DNA from: Shewanella loihica PV-4
GTDB taxonomy: Bacteria; Pseudomonadota; Gammaproteobacteria; Enterobacterales; Shewanellaceae
NCBI RefSeq assembly: GCF_000016065.1
Contig: NC_009092.1
Location: forward strand, 3,162,001 to 3,226,000
DNA length: 64,000 nt
Reading direction: 5' to 3'
In this document: piece after piece, positions 1 to 9,889 of the stretch
Position numbering within the stretch: position 1 is the stretch's first letter
How the letters are laid out: every line of letters starts with the position of its first letter
Notes under the pieces: model-generated
What the model was told of the DNA's origin: nothing
The model's input: only the letters and a program-made list of their open reading frames with translations
Databases searched by the model: none
Made by a program: the position numbers and the translations under genes

Positions 1-494
1 CCGGCGCTGTCGCCCATGATACCGATACGCTTAGGGTCCAGCCCCAGCGCCTTAGCCTGTTCAAACACCCAGAGCGTCGCGTTGTAACAATCGTCCATGG
101 GAATAGGGAACTTATGCTCAGGCGCCTTCTGGTAGTTCGCCGCGATCACCACGGCGCCGGTGCGATTGGCAAGGGCACGGCTAAAGTGATCATTGGTCTC
201 TATGTTAGACACCACCCAGCCACTGCCGTGGATGAAGATTAGGGCTGGCGCGCCAGCCTCAGGCACCTCTATGCCCAGGGGGCGATAGATACGTACGGGC
301 AGATCCGCCGTCGGACCGGGAATAAAACTGTGGATCACCTCACTGACGGCCTCAGGCGTCTTACCCGCATTGGCGATGGCGAGATCCGTCAGCTCCTGAC
401 GTCTGGCCTCGGCAGGCGTCATCGTCTCATAGGCAGGCGCCCCTGAATCTTCAACCTCTTGTAAAAATTGCGCTACCTCGGGATCGAGTGGCAT
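1..494 (-). CDS. alpha/beta hydrolase (HSL-type esterase), C-terminus cut by window edge
   Basis: Only the N-terminal ~164 residues are in the window; the gene runs off the left edge. The translation from the ATG at 494 has an HGSGW oxyanion-hole motif near residue 90 (the family usually has HGGG) and ends in a GDSAG nucleophile elbow, which together mark the hormone-sensitive-lipase/acetyl-esterase branch of alpha/beta hydrolases. No signal peptide is apparent, so it is probably cytoplasmic. It lies 165 bp downstream of caiD on the same strand, where enterobacterial cai operons carry caiE. It might hydrolyse an ester related to carnitine metabolism, but that is inference from position only. 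His and Asp of the triad fall outside the window. Confidence 0.85.
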   Translation of the reverse strand, partial: MPLDPEVAQFLQEVEDSGAPAYETMTPAEARRQELTDLAIANAGKTPEAVSEVIHSFIPGPTADLPVRIYRPLGIEVPEAGAPALIFIHGSGWVVSNIETNDHFSRALANRTGAVVIAANYQKAPEHKFPIPMDDCYNATLWVFEQAKALGLDPKRIGIMGDSA

Positions 495-610
495 GACTAA
501 CTCCTTATACTTAAAGCGCCTTAGATTGAGTCGCCCCCAAGCTGCGCTCGTTTCACCGTCGCCATTCACAAGGCTCGTCCGGTCTCATCTTGCTGATAAA
601 GATACAGAAA

Positions 611-636
611 TGGAGGCGCCTATTAGGCGACCTCCA
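611..636 (-). terminator. hairpin downstream of caiD, possible terminator
   Basis: A strong inverted repeat (TGGAGG-CGCC, loop TATTA, GGCG-A-CCTCCA) lies 24 bp after the caiD stop. Read on the minus strand it is followed only by a short TTTC tract, so it may be a weak terminator or a 3' stabilising hairpin between caiD and the esterase gene. Confidence 0.45.
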
Positions 637-659
637 TCCCAATTTGCGTCTATTGCGGC

Positions 660-1445
660 TTACTTGCCTTGCCACACAGGATCGCGTTTCTCGGCAAAGG
701 CCGCCGGACCTTCCAGCGCATCTTCAGAGTGCAGCACGCTTGGATAGTGCTTCAGCTGTCCGCCACGGATATGGGCATAGCCTTGCTCGACAGACAGCTC
801 GCCGGTCTCGCGATAGATCTCCTTGATGGCCGCCAGGGCAAGTGGTGCGCTCTGGCTGATCTCGTTTGCCAACTCACGAGCCGTCTCCATCAGTGCTTCT
901 TGCTCAACCACACGGTTGACCACACCCCAGCGCAATGCCTCCTGGGCGTCCATGCTGCGGCCCGTCATCATCAACTCGTTAACGATAGGGGCTGGCAGCA
1001 ACTTAGGCAGGCGCAGCATACCGCCGCTGTCTGGCACTATGCCTAACTTGGCCTCTGGCAGCGCGAAGCTAGCGTTGTCGGCGCACACAATCAGATCAGC
1101 CGCCAGAGCAAGCTCGAAACCGCCACCGAAGGCATAGCCATTGACCGCGGCGATCACCGGCTTGTCGAGATCGAACAGTTCGGTCAAACCGGCAAAGCCG
1201 CCCGGGCCGAAGTCTGCATCTGGTGCCTCTCCCTCTGCCGCCGCCTTGAGATCCCAACCCGCAGAGAAGAAACGCGCACCGGCACCGGTAATGATGGCGA
1301 CCCTTAGCTCGGGATCGTCACGAAATGCCAAGAAGACTTCTCCCATCTCGTAACTGGTTTTTGCATCGATGGCATTGGCCTTAGGTCGGTCTAAAACGAT
1401 CTCTAAGATGCTGCCATTACGGGTCACGTGTAATGATTCGCTCAT
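660..1445 (-). CDS. caiD: crotonobetainyl-CoA hydratase CaiD
   Basis: Crotonase-family enzyme that interconverts L-carnitinyl-CoA and crotonobetainyl-CoA in the cytoplasm. At 261 residues it equals the E. coli protein, and long stretches are recognisably CaiD: the N-terminus [11 protein letters not shown], the oxyanion-hole segment [26 protein letters not shown] with the conserved Glu near residue 111, and [14 protein letters not shown] with a second Glu near 131. The C-terminus ends [12 protein letters not shown] as in the enteric enzyme. It is the last cai gene of the leftward operon, 57 bp after caiC. Assignment to CaiD rather than a fatty-acid hydratase rests on sequence match plus operon order. 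Confidence 0.97.
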   Translation of the reverse strand: MSESLHVTRNGSILEIVLDRPKANAIDAKTSYEMGEVFLAFRDDPELRVAIITGAGARFFSAGWDLKAAAEGEAPDADFGPGGFAGLTELFDLDKPVIAAVNGYAFGGGFELALAADLIVCADNASFALPEAKLGIVPDSGGMLRLPKLLPAPIVNELMMTGRSMDAQEALRWGVVNRVVEQEALMETARELANEISQSAPLALAAIKEIYRETGELSVEQGYAHIRGGQLKHYPSVLHSEDALEGPAAFAEKRDPVWQGK

Positions 1446-1502
1446 GTTACTACTCCATTGAAGTTATCGCGTGATAACGGAAAATTTGTACGGCTCGGTG
1501 CC

Positions 1503-3059
1503 TCAACGGGTCTCGAGCAGTTTCTTATCGACTTTGCAGGTGCAGGTACGAGGAAAAGCCTCACGGATCTCCACGTAACTGGGCACCTTAAACTTGGCCA
1601 TGTTGGCGCTACAAAACGCCAAGATCTCCTCGACGGTCAGTGACATGCCGGGGGCAAATATGACGAATGCCTTGACGGCCTGATCGCGAATGGGATCGGC
1701 CACACCTATGACGGCGGCATCCTGAATGGCGGGGTGTGACATCAGCACGTTCTCCACCTCGGTGCTGGAGATGTTCTCGCCCGAGCGCTTGATCATGTTG
1801 CTCTTGCGATCGACGAAGTAGAACAGTCCCCGCTCATCCACATAGGCCTTGTCCCCTGTGATGAGCCAGCCATCGCGGCGCAGCACCGCCTCGGTCGCCT
1901 GTGGATCCTGGTAATACTCTTTAAACAGGCTGCGGCCAGGCACGCCCTTGACCCAGAGATCGCCCACCACGTTGGGCGGCACTTCCCGACCGGTCTCATC
2001 GATCACCTTGGCTTCATATCCCAGCCCGGGGCGTCCTATTGACGGCCAATGACGAGGCTCGCCGGGCGTGTCGCCAATCAAGCCCACCAGGGTCTCTGTC
2101 ATGCCGTAGGAGTTAAACAGGGTCACCTTGAAGCGCGTCTCGAAATCCAGCTTCTCCTGATCTGAGATATGCATGAAAAACAGCATATCCCGCAGACAGT
2201 GCTGGTCTTCCCCCTCGGCCACGGGTTGCAGCATCAGGGTGCGCAGGATCATCGGCATGCTATGGGTCAGCGTGGCTCGGTAGTCGCAAATCTGCTTCCA
2301 GAAACGGCGGGCGCTGTATTTCTCCAACATCACCAGGCAAGCACCGACGGTAAACACCGCCATGGCCGCATTGCACTGAAAATCGATGTGAAAATTGGGC
2401 ATCATGGAGAGATACCTGTCCTTGGCCGTCAAGCGGGTCTGCCAGGCGGTATAGTGCCCGGCAAATTGCAGGTTGCAGTGGGTGAGCACCACTCCCTTGG
2501 GTAGAGAGGTCGTCCCCGAGGTGAAGAGGATCTCCGCGGGGTCTTCGCTTTCCAGCGGCACATGCAGGTCGAGAGTTGGCGCCTGCAGTGCTAACTGATC
2601 ATCAAAATTCACCCGCCCCGCAAACTGCTCTCCCGCAGCGCGGGCGACAAAGACCTGCTCGAGCCTTTGACCCTTCGCCGCCAACGCCTCATAGATAGGC
2701 AGAAAGCTTGGCTCTGTCACCAGGGCGGTGACGTCACACTTGGTCAGTATGTAGCTGCACTCCCCCTGCACATATTGGGTGTTGATAGGCACGATCACCG
2801 CGCCTATCTTGGCCAGACCAAACCAGCAGAAGATAAACTCCGGGCTGTTATAAAGCTGCACCGCCACCTTGTCGCCCTTGGCTATTCCCTGTTTGAGGAA
2901 GAGGTTGGCCGCCCGGTTAATCTGGGCGTCAAGGGATTGATAGGTAAAGGTGCGGATATCGCCGCCAGCATCTTCATAGATCAATGCCGTGTTATCACTG
3001 TACTGCTGAGCACGCTCCTGCCACATGCACCTTAATGTTCTGCTGCCCACGATATCCAT
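1503..3059 (-). CDS. caiC: crotonobetaine/carnitine--CoA ligase CaiC
   Basis: ANL-superfamily adenylating enzyme that activates carnitine, crotonobetaine or gamma-butyrobetaine with ATP and CoA to prime the CaiB transferase cycle. The start is set at the ATG at 3059: it gives MDIVGSRTLRCMW, aligning with E. coli CaiC, and is preceded by GAGG at good spacing; a GTG at 3071 is the alternative. The P-loop FTSGTTSLPKG is near residue 180, YGMTE near 320, and a TGD motif follows. The C-terminal catalytic-lysine motif reads PRTCTCK, where ANL enzymes usually have GK and E. coli CaiC has CSGK, so the Gly before the Lys is Cys. Length 518 residues is normal. It starts 8 bp after caiB. Confidence 0.95.
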   Translation of the reverse strand: MDIVGSRTLRCMWQERAQQYSDNTALIYEDAGGDIRTFTYQSLDAQINRAANLFLKQGIAKGDKVAVQLYNSPEFIFCWFGLAKIGAVIVPINTQYVQGECSYILTKCDVTALVTEPSFLPIYEALAAKGQRLEQVFVARAAGEQFAGRVNFDDQLALQAPTLDLHVPLESEDPAEILFTSGTTSLPKGVVLTHCNLQFAGHYTAWQTRLTAKDRYLSMMPNFHIDFQCNAAMAVFTVGACLVMLEKYSARRFWKQICDYRATLTHSMPMILRTLMLQPVAEGEDQHCLRDMLFFMHISDQEKLDFETRFKVTLFNSYGMTETLVGLIGDTPGEPRHWPSIGRPGLGYEAKVIDETGREVPPNVVGDLWVKGVPGRSLFKEYYQDPQATEAVLRRDGWLITGDKAYVDERGLFYFVDRKSNMIKRSGENISSTEVENVLMSHPAIQDAAVIGVADPIRDQAVKAFVIFAPGMSLTVEEILAFCSANMAKFKVPSYVEIREAFPRTCTCKVDKKLLETR

Positions 3060-3067
3060 CACTTGCC

Positions 3068-4294
3068 TCACTTACCTTCAAACACCTTGGCAAGACCCTT
3101 GGCGCTCAGCGCCGCGATCTCTTCTGCCGAATAACCGATATCACTCAAAATCGCCTCGGTATCCATGCCATGCTTAGGCATGCCGCGCCAGATCTTGCCT
3201 GGGTTGTTCTTGAACTTAGGCATCACGTTAGGGCCCTTGTAGGCCTTGCCGTCGATGTTGGTCCACTCGGTGATAGACTCACGTGCCTGGTACTGAGGAT
3301 TGCCTTCCAACTCGGGGATGGTCAGCACCTTGGCACAGGCGATCTTCAGCTCGGCAAAGCGTGCCAACACGGCTTCGATGGTCTTGCCGTTGAGGTAGTT
3401 GTCCAGGCTGGTCTCAACTTCGTCGCCAAATGGGCATTCCACTCTATGGATAAGCTGAGTGCCCTCTGGGATCTCGGGCGTTGCCCACAGGTGGCTAATG
3501 CCCATGTCCTTGAACATCTCTTCGATCTGCATGGCACCCACCAGCTCCATGACGATGTAACCATCGGCACACTTGTAGAGGCCGCAACCGGCATAGTAAG
3601 GATCTTTACCTTTGGTCATGCGTGGGCAGACTTCGCCGCCGTTGAAGTAGTCCATCATGAAGTACTGCCCCATGCGCAGCATCACCTCATACATGGCCAC
3701 ATCGATACTCTCGCCGACACCCGTCTCACGCACCTTATGCAGGGCCGCCAAGGCCGCCGTGGTGACCGTCATACCCGAGAAGTAATCGGCGGTATAAGGG
3801 AAGGCCGGCATAGGCTGGTCTTTGTCGCCGTTTTGGATCAGATAACCACTGAAGGCCTGGGCAATGGTGTTGTAGGCCGCAAGGTTGGTGTACTCCTCGG
3901 TGCCGTACTGGCCGAAGCCTGACAGGTGAGCGACCACCAGCTTAGGGTTGTGTTGCCATAACACCTCATCTGTGATGCCGCGACGGGCAAAGGCTGGGCC
4001 CTTACTGGCCTCGATGAAGATGTCTGTGGTCTCCATCAACTTAAGGAAGGCGTCACGGCCTTCATCCTTAAAGATATTGAGCGACAAGGCGTGTAGGTTA
4101 CGACGTGACAGCTCTGGATAGTGAGGCTGCACGCGAATGGTATCTGTGTAGGCGACGTTTTCAATCCAGATCACCTCGGCGCCCCACTCGGCTAACATCT
4201 GCGCCGCGAATGGGCCGGCAATTTCAATCCCTGAGAACACCACGCGCAGGCCCGACAGGGGACCAAATTGCGGGGTAAATAACTTTTTCGACAT
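3068..4294 (-). CDS. caiB: L-carnitine CoA-transferase CaiB
   Basis: Class III (formyl-CoA transferase-like) enzyme that moves CoA from gamma-butyrobetainyl-CoA to L-carnitine, or crotonobetaine, so the cycle needs little ATP. The 408-residue product closely follows E. coli CaiB throughout ([50 protein letters not shown]). The catalytic Asp is in PYTADYFSG near residue 170. The ATG at 4294 is preferred over the one at 4303 because AAAGGA then lies at usable distance; for 4303 the purine tract abuts the start. It is cytoplasmic and second to third in the caiTABCD order, with a 160 bp hairpin-rich gap to caiA. Confidence 0.96.
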   Translation of the reverse strand: MSKKLFTPQFGPLSGLRVVFSGIEIAGPFAAQMLAEWGAEVIWIENVAYTDTIRVQPHYPELSRRNLHALSLNIFKDEGRDAFLKLMETTDIFIEASKGPAFARRGITDEVLWQHNPKLVVAHLSGFGQYGTEEYTNLAAYNTIAQAFSGYLIQNGDKDQPMPAFPYTADYFSGMTVTTAALAALHKVRETGVGESIDVAMYEVMLRMGQYFMMDYFNGGEVCPRMTKGKDPYYAGCGLYKCADGYIVMELVGAMQIEEMFKDMGISHLWATPEIPEGTQLIHRVECPFGDEVETSLDNYLNGKTIEAVLARFAELKIACAKVLTIPELEGNPQYQARESITEWTNIDGKAYKGPNVMPKFKNNPGKIWRGMPKHGMDTEAILSDIGYSAEEIAALSAKGLAKVFEGK

Positions 4295-4388
4295 ATCTAG
4301 CATCCTTTTTCACACAAACCCGTCCCCGGCACTGATGCGCAGGCATCAATGCGGTAGCGAATTTTCAAGGTTAATGAGATTGTGAGGA

Positions 4389-4443
4389 GATGGCGGCCAT
4401 CACACCGCCATCCTTGGCCAGCGACGCTGGGAGCCGCGTCGCT
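4389..4443 (-). other. two tandem hairpins in the caiA-caiB gap
   Basis: Two perfect 8-bp stems lie back to back in the 160 bp between caiA and caiB. The first is GATGGCGG/CCGCCATC at 4389-4396/4405-4412 and the second AGCGACGC/GCGTCGCT at 4420-4427/4436-4443, each with an 8-nt loop. Neither has a U-tract on either strand, so they look like mRNA processing or stability elements rather than terminators. Confidence 0.7.
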
Positions 4444-4454
4444 GCCCTCCCCGT

Positions 4455-5591
4455 TTAGCGATATTGCTTTAACACGGCACGGCCTAAGGTGAGGATCTGC
4501 ATCTCATCCGAACCACCGGATACGCGGTCGACGCGGATGTCGCGCCACATACGACTGATGCGATGTTCACCGGCGATAGCATAGCCTCCCAGTACCTGCA
4601 TGGCGGAGTCGATCACCTCGAAGCCGGCATTGGCACAGAAGTATTTACACATGGCCGAATCGCCAGAAGTCATGGTGCCTTGATCGCACTTCCAGGCCGT
4701 TTCATAGACCATGTTCTTCATGCTGTTGAGCTTGATCGCCATGTGGGCAAACTTGTCCTGGATCAGCTGGAAGCGACCGATAGTCTCACCAAACTGTACG
4801 CGCTGGTTGGCGTATTTGGCCGCATCTTCGAAGGCGCAGTAGGCGGCGCCATAGTTGGTCAGGGCCACCAGGAAACGCTCCGAGTCGAACTCTTCCTTCA
4901 CACGTAGGAAGCCGTTGCCCTCGATACCGAACATGTCTGACTCTTCCAGCTCAACCTCGTCAAACTGCAGCTCACAGCAGCTGTCCATCTTAAGACCCAG
5001 CTTAGGCAGCTTGCTCAGCTTGATGCCCGGCTTGGTCATGTCGACAAACCACTCGGTGAAGATTGGCTTCTCGCTGTCTGCATCTTTGGCCATCACGACC
5101 ACATAGGGGATACCTGCGGCGCTGGTGATGAAACACTTGCTACCCGTCAGGTAGACCTTGCCGTTGCGACGCTTGTAGGTGGTCAGCAGGCTGCCCACAT
5201 CAGAACCCGCGCTTGGTTCGGTAATGGCCGAGTTCCACATCTGCTTACCCGTGCCACGCAGCGCCATGATCTTATCGATCTGATCTTGGTTACCGTGTCT
5301 CAGCACAGTGGCGATGCCAGGTAGTTGATACAGTACATAGGTTGGCGCGCCCAGGCGGCCCAGCTCCTCCCAGATCGCCGTCAGAGTCACCATGCCCTCT
5401 TCGAAGCCACCGTGCTCCTCTGGCAGCAGCAGGCTATCGATACCCATCTCGGCCAGCTCTTTGACAAACCTTTCAGGGTACTGGCTATTTTCGTCACACT
5501 CGGCAAAATAGCTTTCCCAGTTCTCCTTCGCCATGAGATCGCGAATACCAGAAACGAATAGCTCTTGCTCGTCGGTTAATTTAAAGTCCAT
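4455..5591 (-). CDS. caiA: crotonobetainyl-CoA reductase CaiA
   Basis: Acyl-CoA-dehydrogenase-fold flavoprotein that reduces crotonobetainyl-CoA to gamma-butyrobetainyl-CoA, the electron-accepting step of carnitine respiration. The 378-residue sequence matches E. coli CaiA from the first residues ([12 protein letters not shown]) to the last (GRAVLKQYR). Acyl-CoA dehydrogenase hallmarks are visible: [17 protein letters not shown] near residue 120, [15 protein letters not shown] near 265 and the C-terminal [10 protein letters not shown]. Electrons are expected to come from FixAB via FixCX, encoded divergently in this window. It is 51 bp downstream of caiT. Confidence 0.97.
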   Translation of the reverse strand: MDFKLTDEQELFVSGIRDLMAKENWESYFAECDENSQYPERFVKELAEMGIDSLLLPEEHGGFEEGMVTLTAIWEELGRLGAPTYVLYQLPGIATVLRHGNQDQIDKIMALRGTGKQMWNSAITEPSAGSDVGSLLTTYKRRNGKVYLTGSKCFITSAAGIPYVVVMAKDADSEKPIFTEWFVDMTKPGIKLSKLPKLGLKMDSCCELQFDEVELEESDMFGIEGNGFLRVKEEFDSERFLVALTNYGAAYCAFEDAAKYANQRVQFGETIGRFQLIQDKFAHMAIKLNSMKNMVYETAWKCDQGTMTSGDSAMCKYFCANAGFEVIDSAMQVLGGYAIAGEHRISRMWRDIRVDRVSGGSDEMQILTLGRAVLKQYR

Positions 5592-5642
5592 CGTATATTC
5601 CTATCTTTACGGTTAACGACTGCTTAGGGGAGAAGCTCCAGC

Positions 5643-7187
5643 CTAAGAAGCCCAATTGTTTTTACGTGCATCTTTCAAGAAAGAGATGATCACCAGGATG
5701 TTGACGATCACCAGCGGCGCCCCGCCGGCAATGATGGCGGTTTGCAGGGGTTTCAACCCACCAAGTGACAGCAACACGATACCGATCACCCCCACCAACA
5801 CAGACCAACCCACACGGATCCACACAGGTGGCTCGTTGTCGGCGTCGGCGCCCTTACAGGTCGACATAGCGAGTGTGTAAGAACAGGCGTTGATCAGAGT
5901 CACTGTGGCGAGGAAACAGAGGATGAAGAAGCCCCACATGGTGATAGTGCTCATCGGCAAGGCAGCCCAGGTCTCGATGATGGCGCGTGGCGCCCCATGA
6001 TCTTGGATCAACTGGCCCATGTTGATGATGCTTTCGTGCATCAGGTTCACAGTGTTACTACCGAGGATGGTCCACAGGAACCAGGTAGAAGCGGTAAGAC
6101 CCAATACCATGGTCAGACACAGCTCACGCACTGTGCGGCCACGAGAGATCTTAGCCAGGAAGATACACATCTGGATGCCATACACGACCCACCAGGCCCA
6201 GTAGAATACGGTCCAGTCTTGTGGCCAGCTGTCGGCGCTGATTGAGCTGGTGTAGAACAGCATGCGTGGCAGGTAAGCCAGCATCACACCGACGGACTCG
6301 GTGAAGTAGTTAACGGTAAAGCTGGTCGCACCGATCAGGAACACCCAGAACAGCATGATGATGCTCAGGTAGCTGCGCAGGTCACTGGCGATCTTGATGC
6401 CCTTAGTCAGGCCGAAGGCCACACACACGGCGTTGAAGATGATCCACACAGAGATCACGAAGGTATCCACTTCTATGGTGCGCTCAATGCCGAACAACCA
6501 CTGAATACATTCGGTCACCAGCGGCGTCGCCAAACCAAGGCTAGTGCCCATGGCAAGGATTAGTGCTACCACATAGATGTTGTCGATGAATGTGCCGAGG
6601 ATCCCCTTGTGATGCTTACCTAGCACGGGGGCCAGGGTACCGCTGGGGCGAACCACGTCCATCTTCTTCACAAACAGGAAGTAACCTAAGGCGACGGTAA
6701 AGAAGCCATATCCCATCCAAGGCAAGGGGCCCCAGTGGAAGAGACTATAGGCCACACCAAGCTCCTTGGCCTGTACCGACATCGACTGAATTTCGAATGG
6801 CGGGTAGGTCAGATAGTAGTATGCCTCTAACGAGCCCCAGTAGAGCACGGCGGCGGAGGTACAGGAGGCGAACATCAAGAAGATCCAGCTTCCTGTGCTG
6901 AACTCAGGTTTTTCCTGACCCAGACGGTTGTTGGCATAGGGTCCCCATACCAGCCAACCCCAACCTATGGCCAGGGCAATCATGTACCACTCAAATGCCC
7001 ATCCCCAAGAGTGGGTCAGATAATGAAATACTTCCTTGATAACAACATTGGCCGCATCGAGATCTCTTACGGTCAAGTAAGAGAGCAATATCACGGCAAT
7101 CAGAGAAGGGAAAAAGATTTTAGGTTCAATCGTCACCTTCTTCTTTTTCCCTTCTGCGAGATCAAATCCCATGGTTTTTTCGTTCAT
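5643..7187 (-). CDS. caiT: L-carnitine/gamma-butyrobetaine antiporter CaiT
   Basis: BCCT-family inner-membrane exchanger that imports L-carnitine while exporting gamma-butyrobetaine. It has 514 residues and twelve hydrophobic segments. The substrate-site signature [13 protein letters not shown] is near residue 328-340; its final Met and the Arg in [10 protein letters not shown] near 271 are the residues that replace Na+ in enteric CaiT, so this copy should also be Na+-independent. The N-terminus carries about ten extra charged residues compared with E. coli. It is the first gene of caiTABCD; GGGAGAT precedes the ATG. The promoter region is shared with fixA, transcribed the other way. Confidence 0.97.
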   Translation of the reverse strand: MNEKTMGFDLAEGKKKKVTIEPKIFFPSLIAVILLSYLTVRDLDAANVVIKEVFHYLTHSWGWAFEWYMIALAIGWGWLVWGPYANNRLGQEKPEFSTGSWIFLMFASCTSAAVLYWGSLEAYYYLTYPPFEIQSMSVQAKELGVAYSLFHWGPLPWMGYGFFTVALGYFLFVKKMDVVRPSGTLAPVLGKHHKGILGTFIDNIYVVALILAMGTSLGLATPLVTECIQWLFGIERTIEVDTFVISVWIIFNAVCVAFGLTKGIKIASDLRSYLSIIMLFWVFLIGATSFTVNYFTESVGVMLAYLPRMLFYTSSISADSWPQDWTVFYWAWWVVYGIQMCIFLAKISRGRTVRELCLTMVLGLTASTWFLWTILGSNTVNLMHESIINMGQLIQDHGAPRAIIETWAALPMSTITMWGFFILCFLATVTLINACSYTLAMSTCKGADADNEPPVWIRVGWSVLVGVIGIVLLSLGGLKPLQTAIIAGGAPLVIVNILVIISFLKDARKNNWAS

Positions 7188-7407
7188 CTTAATAGATCTC
7201 CCTCTTTTTAGGAGGACAATAGGTAAAAGCCAATTTCATCCGTACATTTATGTTTTATCGACAAGCAGACCTCGACCAAACACTTCCACATACAATTGAT
7301 AAGCAGTTTTTTATTTTGTTTCACCACACAACTTTAATTACATCGCAATTAACGAGTAATTAAATGGTTGGCAGGCATTTAAATAATACGTAGGTAACCT
7401 TATTGTT

Positions 7408-7425
7408 CAGTGATCGTTATCACGT
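7408..7425. promoter_or_regulatory. candidate CRP/FNR operator 1 (cai side)
   Basis: GTGA-N6-TCAC at 7410-7423 is a perfect CRP-type dyad, and its core TGAT-CGTT-ATCA also fits an FNR-type site (TTGAT-N4-ATCAA). It is 223 bp upstream of the caiT start. Which protein binds cannot be decided from sequence. Confidence 0.6.
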
Positions 7426-7545
7426 ATAAATAAAATCAATAAAAAGCCATAAATACAGACCATCCAAATGACATCTATAAGACATAATTAATCATCGACA
7501 CAGTCACAAAAAACATGTGCTCACGATATCAAATTAGAAATAAAA

Positions 7546-7561
7546 AGTGATTTAAATCATA
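7546..7561. promoter_or_regulatory. candidate CRP/FNR operator 2
   Basis: GTGA-TTTAAA-TCAT at 7547-7560 contains TGAT-TTAA-ATCA, again consistent with either FNR or CRP. It is 137 bp from operator 1 and in the same AT-rich gap. Confidence 0.5.
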
Positions 7562-8093
7562 GTAAAACCAGCTAACGCCATACAGCCCAAGGTAAGCAAA
7601 ACCATAAAATACAGTAGCTTACGATTTAGCGGCGATAATAAAACCTAGAATCAAGACGACTAACAATAAATACTAAATAGGTTATTAGAAAATCTAAAAA
7701 TGACAGAATAAGTTTGGCTTAACTGGTCATAAGAAAAGCTAAATCATCTTATTAGCCATACTTATACCCTTTTAAACAAAACTAAACAAACCAAGGCTTA
7801 TTAGCCCAACTAATATATCTTTTAGAAACTCTCCAAGGCCAAATTTAAATTCAAAGCATAAATGTGAAGCGTGTAACATCAGATTAAATATTTATGATCC
7901 TATAATTGCCCCACAGTCAATCAACAGAATGGCAAATACAAGTTATTTATCGTCTATCTGTAGCGACTACATGTTTAAATCTATTAATGATAATTCTAGA
8001 TCGTCTGTCTCACTCAACGACAGCAGATCATCAGAATTAATATTTTATCGTTTTGATTAGGCCATAAATAAACACTGATAATTTGGAGATATA

Positions 8094-8867
8094 ATGAAAA
8101 TTATTACCTGCTATAAACTGGTCCCCGAAGAACAAGACATATCGGTAAATGGTGACGGTTCGCTAGATACCAACAAGGCCGCCCCTAAGATTAACCCTTT
8201 CGATCTCAACGCCGTCGAAGCCGGTGTACAGCTTAAAGCTATGGTTGAAGGCAGTCAGCTCACCGCCCTAAGTGTTGGCGGCAAAGCACTGGATAATCCT
8301 AAGGCACGCAAAGATATCCTCTCCCGTGGTCCTGACGATCTGACGCTAGTGATCGATGAGCAATTTGGGGCACTACTGCCCCATCAAACCGCACGTGTTC
8401 TTGCTAGCGCAGCACGCCAGTGCGAGTTTGACCTGATCCTGTGTGGCGATGGCTCGGGCGATCTATTCGCCCAACAAGTGGGCATGCAATTGGGTGAACT
8501 GCTTAACGTCAGTTGCATCAATGCCGTCAGCAAGATTGTGTCGGCCACGGACAGCACTCTAACGGTAGAAAGAGCCCTGGACGATGAAGTTGAAGTGCTG
8601 GAGATCGACCTACCTGCGGTGATCTCAGTTTCTGCCGACATCAATGAACCTCAGATCCCATCGATGAAGACGATTCTGGCGGCGGCGAAGAAGCCCGTTA
8701 CCACACTCGACACCCAAGCGTTGGCGCTGGAAGCGCTACCTAAACTGGTCGACGCCATCAGTGTTGTCGCACCTAAACAGGCCGAGCGCGCACAGATCAT
8801 CGTCGAAGGTGACGATGAGGCGCAAATCGCGGCCTTTGCCGACCATCTACGTAAAGCAATGAACTAA
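8094..8867 (+). CDS. fixA: electron transfer flavoprotein subunit FixA
   Basis: Beta-type ETF subunit that with FixB passes electrons toward CaiA. The 257-residue product starts [16 protein letters not shown] and has the ETF-beta layout, with [18 protein letters not shown] near residue 115 and [19 protein letters not shown] near 195, the C-terminal ETF-beta signature region. TTGGAGAT precedes the ATG. It opens the fixABCX operon, 14 bp before fixB. Because the fix genes sit back to back with caiT, they are assigned to carnitine reduction and not to nitrogen fixation. Confidence 0.95.
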   Translation: MKIITCYKLVPEEQDISVNGDGSLDTNKAAPKINPFDLNAVEAGVQLKAMVEGSQLTALSVGGKALDNPKARKDILSRGPDDLTLVIDEQFGALLPHQTARVLASAARQCEFDLILCGDGSGDLFAQQVGMQLGELLNVSCINAVSKIVSATDSTLTVERALDDEVEVLEIDLPAVISVSADINEPQIPSMKTILAAAKKPVTTLDTQALALEALPKLVDAISVVAPKQAERAQIIVEGDDEAQIAAFADHLRKAMN

Positions 8868-8881
8868 TCGAGGGGAATACG

Positions 8882-9823
8882 ATGAGCAAACTATCAAATG
8901 TATGGGTATTTAGTGATATTGCCACACGTCTACCCGAGACCATCGCCGGTGGTCGCGCCTTAGGTGAAAAAGTCTCTGCCTTTATCATCGGCAGCGAAGC
9001 CGATATCGCCACGGCCTACTCCTACGGCGCCACGCATGTCTATTACCTTGGCAACAAGGCCGATGCTCAGATGGTGGAAGACTATGCAGCTACCATGAGC
9101 CAAGCGATCAATGACGGCGACAAGCCAACCCTCGTTTTGCTTCCGGCCACCAAGCGCTGCAAGGCACTGGCAGCAAAACTCAGTGTCCAGCTTGAGGCTG
9201 GCCTAATCAACGATGCCACCGAGGTAAGCCTGGATGAAGGCGTCACCGCCAAACATATGGTCTATGGCGGCCTGGCCATAGGTACTGAGAGAATCACCTC
9301 CCCCGTGGCCCTGGTCACCCTGGCCAGCGGTGCCTTTGAGCCACAAGCGGCCGATACCTCACTAACGGGTGAAGGGGTCTCCTTAGCTTTCGTTGCGCCT
9401 AAACAGGCCATTCGCTGCATCGAGCGCCGCGTCAAGCAAGGCAACAGCGTCGATCTGGGTAAGGCCAAGCGGGTTATCGCCGTCGGTAGCGGCATCGGCA
9501 ACCTGGACAACCTGGCTCTAGCAGGCGAACTCGCTACAGCCATCCAAGCTGAACTCGGCTGCTCACGCCCTATCGCCGAGACCGAGAAGTGGATGGAGCG
9601 CGAACGCTACGTGGGCGTGTCGGGTGTCATGCTTAAACCCGACATCTACCTTGCCCTGGGTATCTCAGGGCAGATCCAGCACATGGTGGGCGCCTTAGGT
9701 TCTCAAACCATACTCGCGGTCAACAAAGATAAGAACGCGCCGATCTTCCAATACGTGGATTACGGTCTGGTAGGTGACATCAACAAGGTACTACCAGCCC
9801 TTATTCAGGCCATGAAAGGCTAG
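8882..9823 (+). CDS. fixB: electron transfer flavoprotein subunit FixB
   Basis: Alpha-type ETF subunit, 313 residues as in E. coli. The FAD-binding C-terminal domain is evident: VGVSGVMLKPDIYLALGISGQIQHMVG near residues 240-265, followed by AVNKDKNAPIFQYVDYGLVGD, the ETF-alpha signature. The N-terminal domain is the adenine-nucleotide hydrolase-like fold. It forms a soluble heterodimer with FixA in the cytoplasm. A hairpin-bearing 66 bp gap separates it from fixC. Confidence 0.95.
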   Translation: MSKLSNVWVFSDIATRLPETIAGGRALGEKVSAFIIGSEADIATAYSYGATHVYYLGNKADAQMVEDYAATMSQAINDGDKPTLVLLPATKRCKALAAKLSVQLEAGLINDATEVSLDEGVTAKHMVYGGLAIGTERITSPVALVTLASGAFEPQAADTSLTGEGVSLAFVAPKQAIRCIERRVKQGNSVDLGKAKRVIAVGSGIGNLDNLALAGELATAIQAELGCSRPIAETEKWMERERYVGVSGVMLKPDIYLALGISGQIQHMVGALGSQTILAVNKDKNAPIFQYVDYGLVGDINKVLPALIQAMKG

Positions 9824-9840
9824 GCAGATCAAGGCGGAGA

Positions 9841-9859
9841 GCCGGGCCTAGGGCTCGGC
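9841..9859 (+). other. hairpin in the fixB-fixC gap
   Basis: GCCGGGCC-TAG-GGGCTCGGC-like sequence can fold into an 8-bp stem with one G-U pair. It is not followed by a T-tract, so it is more likely an intra-operon stability or processing element than a terminator. Confidence 0.55.
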
Positions 9860-9889
9860 CTCCCTCCCCCAACACAAGAGTGACTAGAT

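Larger units (their letters stand above)
7188..8093. other. cai-fix divergent intergenic regulatory region
   Basis: This 906 bp gap between the caiT and fixA starts is strongly AT-rich with no convincing ORF. It must carry both divergent promoters. Two palindromes of TGATN4ATCA type are annotated separately. In E. coli the equivalent gap (about half as long) is controlled by CRP, FNR and the activator CaiF; no caiF is encoded in the window. Confidence 0.75.

Noticed and set aside
7862-7877. Third CRP-like site (TGTGA-N6-TAACA) in the cai-fix gap
   Set aside because: Right half-site is poor; the other two are much better.
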